DNA from: JADJQU01 sp035490315
Lineage (GTDB): Bacteria; Planctomycetota; UBA1135; GCA-002686595
NCBI GenBank assembly: GCA_035490315.1
Contig: DATHET010000151.1
Coordinates: 1 to 10,883 of the forward strand
Direction: 5' to 3'
Length of the DNA stretch: 10,883 nt
The notes under the pieces are model-generated. The model saw nothing but the letters and a program-made list of their open reading frames with translations, was not told the origin of the DNA and did no database searches. The first letter of the stretch is position 1. Every line of letters begins with the position of its first letter. Positions 5,729-10,883 of the stretch are shown one piece after another. Both the position numbers and the translations under genes were made by a program.

Positions 5729-7167
5729 GCAAGGCATCCGAACGCCGCGACGCACCGCCGTACAAGAATCCGCTTTTGGCGCGGATGTGGACCTATTTCG
5801 CCAAGGACGTGTGGCGCCCGAACCTGGCCGAGCTCGATCCGCTGCGCGCCCTGTATTTCAAGGCCGCGCGAGTCTTATATCTCGCGGTCTCTGGCTTCAT
5901 CGAGGACCGCTGCTTCTTCAGCGCCTCGGCCCTGACCTACATTACGGTCTTGAGCCTGGTGCCGCTGCTGGCCTTCGGCTTCTCGGTGATCAAGGGCCTG
6001 GGCGCCTACGAAGGCCTGATGGTCAAGGTGCGCCAGTGGCTGGACACCTGGCTCAGCACCGAAGCGGAGCGCACCGGCGAGACCGGCGAGATGATCCGCA
6101 AGACGCTCGAGGTCGTGTTCGACTTCGTCAAGAACACCGACGTGACCAAGCTCGGCGCGGCGGGCTTGATCCTGCTGCTGCTCGCCGTGGTGCAGCTGCT
6201 CGGAACGATCGAGGGCTCGTTCAACGAGATCTGGGGCGTGAAGCTCCCGCGCTCCTTGATCCGCAAGCTCACCGATTACCTGGCGATGGTGATCCTGGCG
6301 CCGATCTTCTTCGCCACCGCGGTCAGCCTGACCTCGCTCGCCCAGGCGGACATGATCTCGAGCTACATGCGCGAGACCCTGCACATGGGCCCCTTGATGG
6401 ACACGCTGTTCAATTTCATCGGCGTGTTCGCGATGTGGATCTTCTTCACGTTCCTGTTCATGACCATGCCGAACGCGCGCACGCGCTTCAGCTCGGCGCT
6501 GCTCGGCGGATTCGTAGCCGGTCTCCTGTGGCATGGAGCGCAGGTGCTGCACGTGCGCTTCCAGGTCGGCATGGCGAATTACAACCGGCTCTACGCGGGC
6601 TTTGCCGCGATCCCGATCTTCCTGGCCTGGATCCAGGTGTCATGGGTCACGGTGCTCGCGGGCGCGGAGCTCGCGTTCGCGCACCAGTCCGAGCCCGCTT
6701 ACCGCAAGATCGCGCGCACCTGGCCCGCCGACCACGGCTTCCAGGAGATCGTCGCGCTGCGCGCCATGGTGCGCATCACCAAGGCCTTCATCGCCGGCTT
6801 GCCGCATCCCGACGCGATCCAGCTCGCTGGCGAATTGGGCGTGCCGCCGAGGCCGGTCGAGGCCGCGCTGAGCACCCTCGCCGAGCGCGGTCTGGTCGCG
6901 ATCACCGACCTGCGCGGCGAGCAGACTTTCCTGCCCGGCCGCGATCCGGGCGAGATCACGATCAAGCACGTGCTCGACGCGATGAAGGGCTCCTCCGGCA
7001 ACCTCGCCGTGCCTCCCCGCGGCGAGGTCGACGTCCGGCTCGACGACTACGTCCGCCAGCTCGACCAGCTGATCAAGAATTCGAGCGCGAACCAGACCAT
7101 GCGCGACCTCGCTAAGGCCGAAGTCCAGGCGCCGGCGGCCCAGCAGGCCGCCCCTATTCAGACCTGA
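5725..7167 (+). CDS. YihY/BrkB-family inner-membrane protein with winged-helix-like C-terminal extension
   Basis: This 480-residue protein has a hydrophobic core of about six membrane segments, near residues 68-90, 145-163, 185-205, 228-248, 257-275 and 292-318. Family marks include FFSASALTYITVLSLVPLLAF (64-84), GTIEGSFNEIWGV (160-172) and YNRLYAGFAAIPIFLAWIQVSWVTVLAGAE (286-315). Most family members have about 300 residues. The extra 160 include a soluble domain (338-425) with the pattern IQLAGELGVPPRPVEAALSTLAERGLV, typical of a winged helix, then a polar tail with a QPA-rich end. The family was once called ribonuclease BN in error; the true function is unsettled, with transport or envelope roles suggested. 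The start is GTG 5725, overlapping the C39 gene stop by GTGA; no good Shine-Dalgarno sequence precedes it, which fits translational coupling. The long in-frame extension upstream is a shadow of the C39 gene. Confidence 0.9.
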   Translation: MSKASERRDAPPYKNPLLARMWTYFAKDVWRPNLAELDPLRALYFKAARVLYLAVSGFIEDRCFFSASALTYITVLSLVPLLAFGFSVIKGLGAYEGLMVKVRQWLDTWLSTEAERTGETGEMIRKTLEVVFDFVKNTDVTKLGAAGLILLLLAVVQLLGTIEGSFNEIWGVKLPRSLIRKLTDYLAMVILAPIFFATAVSLTSLAQADMISSYMRETLHMGPLMDTLFNFIGVFAMWIFFTFLFMTMPNARTRFSSALLGGFVAGLLWHGAQVLHVRFQVGMANYNRLYAGFAAIPIFLAWIQVSWVTVLAGAELAFAHQSEPAYRKIARTWPADHGFQEIVALRAMVRITKAFIAGLPHPDAIQLAGELGVPPRPVEAALSTLAERGLVAITDLRGEQTFLPGRDPGEITIKHVLDAMKGSSGNLAVPPRGEVDVRLDDYVRQLDQLIKNSSANQTMRDLAKAEVQAPAAQQAAPIQT

Positions 7168-7192
7168 GCGGGAATTGCCGACAAGATCGACC

Positions 7193-8062
7193 ATGCCCCG
7201 TGTCCTCCAATGCTGCCCCGGCTGCGCTCGCCAATACGAGGTCGGCGCCTTGGCCGCCGAGAGCCCGGTGCGCTGCTCCTGCGGCGTGACGTTCGGCGTG
7301 GCCCATCCGCGTTCCCTCGCTCCGCGCGCCATGTGCTGCTCGCGCTGCGGCGGCAATCTGCGCGAGGACGCGCGCACCTGCGACTATTGCCAGGCCGAGA
7401 TCACCCTCGAGGAGCGCAACCTCGACGCGATCTGCCCGGTGTGCTTCGCGCGCATGTCGAGCGCCGCGAACTTCTGCATGAGCTGTGGCGTGCGCATCGA
7501 AGTCCAACAGATCGCGCCCCTGCCGGTCGACGCGCGCTGCCCGCATTGCAAGGCTGATCTGCGCTCGCGGCGCGTGGGGACGGAGACGCTGGTCGAGTGT
7601 CCTTCGTGCGCGGGACTCTGGGTCGAACCGCAATTGCTCGAGCGCCTGTGCGCCGACGCGGGCGCGCGCAAGTCCGTGAAGGAAGCCCTGGGCTCGCAGT
7701 CCAATCTGAGGCAAGCCCTGCCGGCGGCGCCGGTGCGCTACATTCCCTGCCCGAGTTGCGGGCAGTTCATGAACCGGCGCAATTTCGGCTCGATCTCGGG
7801 GATCATCATCGACGTCTGCAAGTCGCACGGCATCTGGCTCGACCACGGCGAGCTCGAGCGCGCCCTGGCCTTTTCCGAGAAGGGCGGGCTGGTCGAAGCG
7901 CGCCGGCGCGAGGTCAAGGAGCTCGAGGAGCGCAAGCAGCGCGCGAACTCCGACGCCTTGCCGACGGCCGGCGGATGGATCGATAGCGAGACGAGCTCGC
8001 GGCCCCGTCGCCAGCCGATTGGCGGCCTGCTGGGCTGGCTCGCCGACGAGCTCCTGGGCTGA
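7193..8062 (+). CDS. Multi-zinc-ribbon protein with two C-terminal zf-TFIIB domains
   Basis: This 289-residue soluble protein carries five consecutive zinc ribbons: C8/C11 with C28/C30; C49/C52 with C64/C67; C81/C84 with C95/C98; C116/C119 with C136/C139; and C186/C189 with C209/H212. The last two match zf-TFIIB: CPHCKADL then CPSCAGLWVEPQLLERL, and CPSCGQFM then VCKSHGIWLDHGELERAL. A charged helix (about 222-252, with VKELEERKQR) and a hydrophobic end, GGLLGWLADELLG, follow. Function is unknown; such proteins may bind nucleic acid or protein partners. The start could be ATG 7193 (25 bases after the yihY-like stop) or TTG 7175, which would add MPTRST; ATG is preferred because it directly precedes the conserved VLQCCPGC. 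It is likely the last gene of the moaB cluster. Confidence 0.85.
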   Translation: MPRVLQCCPGCARQYEVGALAAESPVRCSCGVTFGVAHPRSLAPRAMCCSRCGGNLREDARTCDYCQAEITLEERNLDAICPVCFARMSSAANFCMSCGVRIEVQQIAPLPVDARCPHCKADLRSRRVGTETLVECPSCAGLWVEPQLLERLCADAGARKSVKEALGSQSNLRQALPAAPVRYIPCPSCGQFMNRRNFGSISGIIIDVCKSHGIWLDHGELERALAFSEKGGLVEARRREVKELEERKQRANSDALPTAGGWIDSETSSRPRRQPIGGLLGWLADELLG

Positions 8063-8070
8063 GCGCTCAG
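8059..8070. repeat. 12-bp perfect palindrome joining two convergent stop codons
   Basis: CTGAGCGCTCAG is self-complementary. The TGA at 8060-8062 ends the zinc-ribbon gene and the TCA at 8067-8069 is the TGA of the leftward M28 gene. There is no loop and no U-run, so it is not a standard intrinsic terminator; with two facing TGA codons only 4 bases apart, the 6-base outer part of the symmetry is a given, and only the inner GCGC and flanking C/G are extra. Confidence 0.5.
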
Positions 8071-9503
8071 TGCCGCGGAGTCTCGGCGATCACGCCGCGC
8101 TCGAGGGACGTTTCCATCTCGGCCACGCCGAAACATAGCGCCGCCATGCACAGGGCGCCGAGCTCGAGCTCGCGCGGATGGACAGTGGCGAAGGTGTCCA
8201 GCCCGGAGTGGTGGAAGTCGAAGTACCGCGCCGCGTCGGGCACGAAACCCGCGCAGGGCACGCCCAGCTGCTGTAGGGCGCTGACGTCGACGCCGACCTC
8301 GGCTGCGTGCGTGACGGACTCGATGCCGTAGGGCTTCAGCGGCTCGCACAGCGCGGCCAGCTTCGCCAGCGACGCTCCGTTGGAGTCGCTCTCGAAGCCG
8401 CGCGGCGCGAAGCCGCCTCGATCGCTTTCGAGGGCGAAGACGTGCTTGCCCAGGGCATCCTTGTGCGTGTCGCGGTAGGCCGCGGCGCCGCGCCAGCCGT
8501 TTTCCTCGTTCATCCACAGGACGACGCGCAGCGTGCGCCGCGGCTTCCAGCCCAGGGCCTTGACCAGACGCGCAACCTCGAGGGCCTGGACCACGCCGGC
8601 TCCGTCGTCGTGAGCGCCCTCGGCGAGATCCCAGGCATCGAGATGGCCGCCGACCACGACGACCTCGTCGGGCTTTTCGCGGCCGACGATTTCGCCGACC
8701 ACGTTGGCCGAGGGCTCGTCGGCGAGCCAGCGGCAATCGAGCTCGAGCTTGATGCGCACCGAGCCGCCAGCCTGGAGCAGGGACGCAATCCGCTCGGCGC
8801 CCTTGGTGCTGATCGCAGCGCTCGGCGCCGTTGCGTCCTTCACGAAACGCGTCGAGCCAGTGTGCGGGTAATCGTCGAGGGCCAGTGTCATCGAGCGCAC
8901 GATCGCGCACACGGCGCCGGCCTGGAATGCGGCCGTGCCGCCGCTGCCGCGCTGGTCGACGGCGCCGCCGTAGGCCGAGAAGGGATTGGGCAGGCTCGGG
9001 TCCATCGGTCGATTGAAGAAGATCGCCTTGCCGCGGGCCTTTTCGCCGAGCGCGGTCAGCTCATCCAGGCTCTTGACCATCACGACCTCGGCTTCGACGC
9101 CGCCAGCAGCGGTCGGCGGGCTGCCGCCGAGGGCGCAGATGCGCAGGCTCTCGGTCTCGGTCTTGCCGGAGGTGACGATGGCCAGGCGTTCGACACTTCC
9201 GCGCTCCCAGTGCGGGACCATGCAGGGCTCGAGCTTCACGTTCTCGAGGCCGACCGACAGCATGGTCTGGCGACCCCACTCGACCGCGCGGGCGGCGTCG
9301 GCGGAGCCCGAGAGTCGCTTCGGCGCGGTGGCGCAGAGTTTCGCGAGCATGGCCGGCGCGCCGGGATTGCCGAGGGCTTCGCGCGCGAGGGCTTCGACCA
9401 CGCCTTGCTGTGTCGCGGGATGCGATGGCGCACTCGGCGCCTGGGACAGGGGTGCGAAGCAGAGAGCGAGGAATGGGAGCGTGAGAAGGGGACGCGTGTG
9501 CAT
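8067..9503 (-). CDS. Secreted M28-family zinc metallopeptidase (carboxypeptidase Q-like)
   Basis: This 478-residue protein starts with a typical signal peptide (MHTRPLLTLPFLALCFAPLSQA, cleavage near residue 22). The central region to about residue 260 includes a PA-like insert (about 135-235, with RGKAIFFNRPMD and QAGAVCAIVRS), as in carboxypeptidase Q relatives. The catalytic part has all M28 residues: His287 and Asp289 in GGHLDAWD, Asp299 in AHDDGAG, Glu333/Glu334 in NEENG, Asp361 in ESDRGG, and His431/432 in FHHSGLD. These bind two zinc ions and position the general base, so the enzyme should be an active exopeptidase in the periplasm or outside the cell. AAGGA-type spacing supports ATG 9501-9503. 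It converges with the zinc-ribbon gene, 4 bases between stops, and is divergent from the GT-C gene. Confidence 0.95.
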   Translation of the reverse strand: MHTRPLLTLPFLALCFAPLSQAPSAPSHPATQQGVVEALAREALGNPGAPAMLAKLCATAPKRLSGSADAARAVEWGRQTMLSVGLENVKLEPCMVPHWERGSVERLAIVTSGKTETESLRICALGGSPPTAAGGVEAEVVMVKSLDELTALGEKARGKAIFFNRPMDPSLPNPFSAYGGAVDQRGSGGTAAFQAGAVCAIVRSMTLALDDYPHTGSTRFVKDATAPSAAISTKGAERIASLLQAGGSVRIKLELDCRWLADEPSANVVGEIVGREKPDEVVVVGGHLDAWDLAEGAHDDGAGVVQALEVARLVKALGWKPRRTLRVVLWMNEENGWRGAAAYRDTHKDALGKHVFALESDRGGFAPRGFESDSNGASLAKLAALCEPLKPYGIESVTHAAEVGVDVSALQQLGVPCAGFVPDAARYFDFHHSGLDTFATVHPRELELGALCMAALCFGVAEMETSLERGVIAETPRH

Positions 9504-9511
9504 GGGGGAGT

Positions 9512-9517
9512 TCCTTC
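9512..9517 (-). promoter_or_regulatory. Shine-Dalgarno site of the M28 peptidase gene
   Basis: On the minus strand this reads GAAGGA, 8 bases before ATG 9503. It is one of the best Shine-Dalgarno matches in the window and supports the chosen start, which is also the one that gives a complete signal peptide. Confidence 0.55.
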
Positions 9518-9592
9518 GAGGGTGGCGCGCAGCATTGCAGATCCCGCGAATCAGCGCACGCCGCAGGGAGACTACGCTTCGGCTTTGATTTC

Positions 9593-9597
9593 AGGGG
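9593..9597 (+). promoter_or_regulatory. Shine-Dalgarno candidate deciding a GTG start
   Basis: AGGGG lies 9 bases before GTG 9607. An in-frame TGA at 9586-9588 bounds the reading frame upstream, so the start must lie after it. The site favours GTG 9607 over ATG 9709, which has no comparable sequence and would cut into the first membrane segment. Confidence 0.4.
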
Positions 9598-9606
9598 CGC
9601 CAGAGC

Positions 9607-10883
9607 GTGGAGTTGACAGGTCTGAAACCTCCTTCGACTTCTGAGACGCCCGCGACTCCGGCTCGGACGGGCTGGGTCAGGCACGCGGCGCGGCTCGGCG
9701 CGCTGCTGATGGCCCTGGCTGTGCTCGTCCACGCGCCCAGCCTCGGCGCGGGGGCCATGGCCGACGACTTCGGCATCCAACTGGTGCTCGATGGCCGCGT
9801 CGAGAGTCCCACGTGGAAGCCGTGGAGCCTGTATGACTTCGGCACGCTGAGCGAGGCACCGGATCGGACGGTCGAAGCAGGGGCTTTTCCGTGGTGGACC
9901 GACAGCGACTGGCGCGTGCGCTTCTTTCGGCCGATCACGAGTCTCTCGCTGTGGCTCGATCATGCGCTGTTCGGTGCTTCGCCTTTCGCGGGGCATGCGA
10001 TGAGCTTGGCACTCTTCGCACTGCTTCTTTTCGCGGCGCGGCGCCTGTACGTGCGACTTGGGCTTTCTACGCCGGCGGCGCTGCTCGGCGTGTTGATCCT
10101 GGCTTTCGACAACAGCGCGCTGATGCCGGTCGGATGGGTTGCCAATCGCAATTCGCTGCTCGAGGGCTTGTTCGCTGTCCTTGCGGTGCACGCAGGACTC
10201 GAGGTCGTTGCGCGGCCTGCATTGCACCGCGCGATCTTCGCATTCGCGCTCGCAACTCTGGCGGTGGGAGCGAAGGAGTCCGGCTTGCACGTCTTTCTCG
10301 TGCTGGCCTTGATCTTCGCGCGCGAGGGCAAGCGAGGGAGTCATGCGCATTTCTTCCGCGGCTGCGCAATCGTGTCGGTCGCTTGCGCAGCTCTCTACAC
10401 CTTGTGGTACGCGCGCAGCGGGATGGGCTCTAACGTGCTGTTCTATCCGATGCCCTGGACCAGCCCGCTCGAGTTCGCACAGCGCACACTGACCGTGTTC
10501 GCCTGCGCGCCGATCGCCGCCGTCACGCCATTTTCGATCGATGTGCTGATGCTCGAGCCGTCGAAGTTCTGGCAGATCCTCGGCGCTGGCGTGACTCTCG
10601 GTGTGCCTGTCGTGGTCATCCTCTTGCGGCGATTGCGGCAGGTGCCCAACGCCGCGTTCCTGCTCATCTGGGGCGTCCTGGCCCTCCTGCCCCAGGCTGG
10701 AGCGCCCTCCTCGGATCGACTGATGTTCACCCCGATGATCGCCTGGTCGGCGCTGGTGGCGATGTATTTTTCGGCGACCCTCGCGGCTCCTTCGGCGCAA
10801 GCGATCTCGCCGGTGGAACGGCGCTTTTTCTGGACGATCGCCGCGACTTCCACGTTGCTTTCAGCTCTTGTCGTGGTCATGGT
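9607..10883 (+). CDS. Polytopic GT-C glycosyltransferase-like membrane protein (TMTC/PMT-related), 3' truncated by window
   Basis: The frame is open from 9589 to the window end; 425 codons are visible from GTG 9607. A short cytoplasmic N-terminus leads into a membrane helix (about 28-46). Then comes the first outer loop with AMADDFG, whose Asp53-Asp54 matches the acidic catalytic motif of GT-C enzymes. RFFRPITSLSLWLDHALFG (about 105-123) and GHAMSLALF resemble the RP-x-LS-x-LD-x-LFG and H-x-xN blocks of TMTC-like proteins; VGWVANRNSLLEGLFAVLAV (175-194) and AVGAKESGLHVFLV (219-232) also match. Several more helices follow. Members use a polyprenyl-phosphate sugar to glycosylate proteins or lipids on the periplasmic side; acceptor and sugar are not predictable here. 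TPR repeats often follow in relatives and may lie past the window. The frame shows no breaks over 1.27 kb. The large opposite-strand frame here is a shadow. Confidence 0.85.
   Translation, partial: MELTGLKPPSTSETPATPARTGWVRHAARLGALLMALAVLVHAPSLGAGAMADDFGIQLVLDGRVESPTWKPWSLYDFGTLSEAPDRTVEAGAFPWWTDSDWRVRFFRPITSLSLWLDHALFGASPFAGHAMSLALFALLLFAARRLYVRLGLSTPAALLGVLILAFDNSALMPVGWVANRNSLLEGLFAVLAVHAGLEVVARPALHRAIFAFALATLAVGAKESGLHVFLVLALIFAREGKRGSHAHFFRGCAIVSVACAALYTLWYARSGMGSNVLFYPMPWTSPLEFAQRTLTVFACAPIAAVTPFSIDVLMLEPSKFWQILGAGVTLGVPVVVILLRRLRQVPNAAFLLIWGVLALLPQAGAPSSDRLMFTPMIAWSALVAMYFSATLAAPSAQAISPVERRFFWTIAATSTLLSALVVVM

Noticed and set aside
5700..7115. 471-codon plus-strand open frame
   Set aside because: Arg/Ala/Asp-rich shadow of the YihY-like gene without recognisable motifs.
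4571..7167. Bacteriocin processing and export system
   Set aside because: The C39 domain lacks an ABC transporter, the membrane neighbour is YihY-like, and no small GG-leader peptide gene is visible.
9061..10800. 579-codon minus-strand open frame
   Set aside because: It runs antisense to the GT-C membrane gene and through the M28 start region; composition is rich in Arg, Gln, His and Glu, as expected of the complement of hydrophobic codons, with no family pattern.

Overview
This is a GC-rich bacterial chromosomal segment with dense coding, mostly ordinary housekeeping or envelope genes. Several genes overlap by 4 nt (ATGA or GTGA), alternative GTG starts are common, and Shine-Dalgarno sequences are weak or absent before several starts. 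Together with the gene types (C39-like lipoprotein, zf-TFIIB zinc-ribbon protein, M28 peptidase, TMTC-like GT-C membrane protein), this fits Planctomycetota or a similar high-GC environmental phylum. That placement is an inference from style and content; no marker gene is present.

Layout. Bases 1-23 hold what may be the last codons of a rightward gene. Bases 37-1145 (minus strand) hold a two-gene operon: an ArsR-type repressor and, overlapping it by ATGA, a SRPBCC/AHSA1 protein with a SnoaL-like tail. An inverted repeat directly before the arsR start is the likely autoregulatory operator. Next is a 102-nt near-perfect hairpin (1187-1288) in the space between this operon and a divergent BtpA/SgcQ-family gene (1322-2125). 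The BtpA-family gene runs head-on, with no intervening base, into a long lipoprotein gene on the minus strand (2126-3979). That protein looks like a catalytically dead M16-type domain joined to a LolA/LolB-like domain.

Divergent from the lipoprotein is a tight rightward cluster: moaB (4047-4574), a C39-like peptidase/lipoprotein (4571-5728), a YihY/BrkB-family inner-membrane protein with a winged-helix-like tail (5725-7167), and a five-zinc-ribbon protein (7193-8062). The first three are joined by GTGA overlaps, so they are probably cotranscribed and translationally coupled. On the minus strand, an exported M28-family metallopeptidase (8067-9503) converges on the zinc-ribbon gene; the two stop codons are the arms of a 12-bp palindrome. 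The last gene (9607 to the window end) is a polytopic GT-C glycosyltransferase-like protein transcribed divergently from the peptidase and cut by the window edge.

No rRNA, tRNA, CRISPR array, transposase or phage gene was seen. I found no convincing new defence or biosynthetic system. The least ordinary items are the long hairpin at 1187-1288, the M16-like pseudo-enzyme lipoprotein, and the unusual company kept by moaB.
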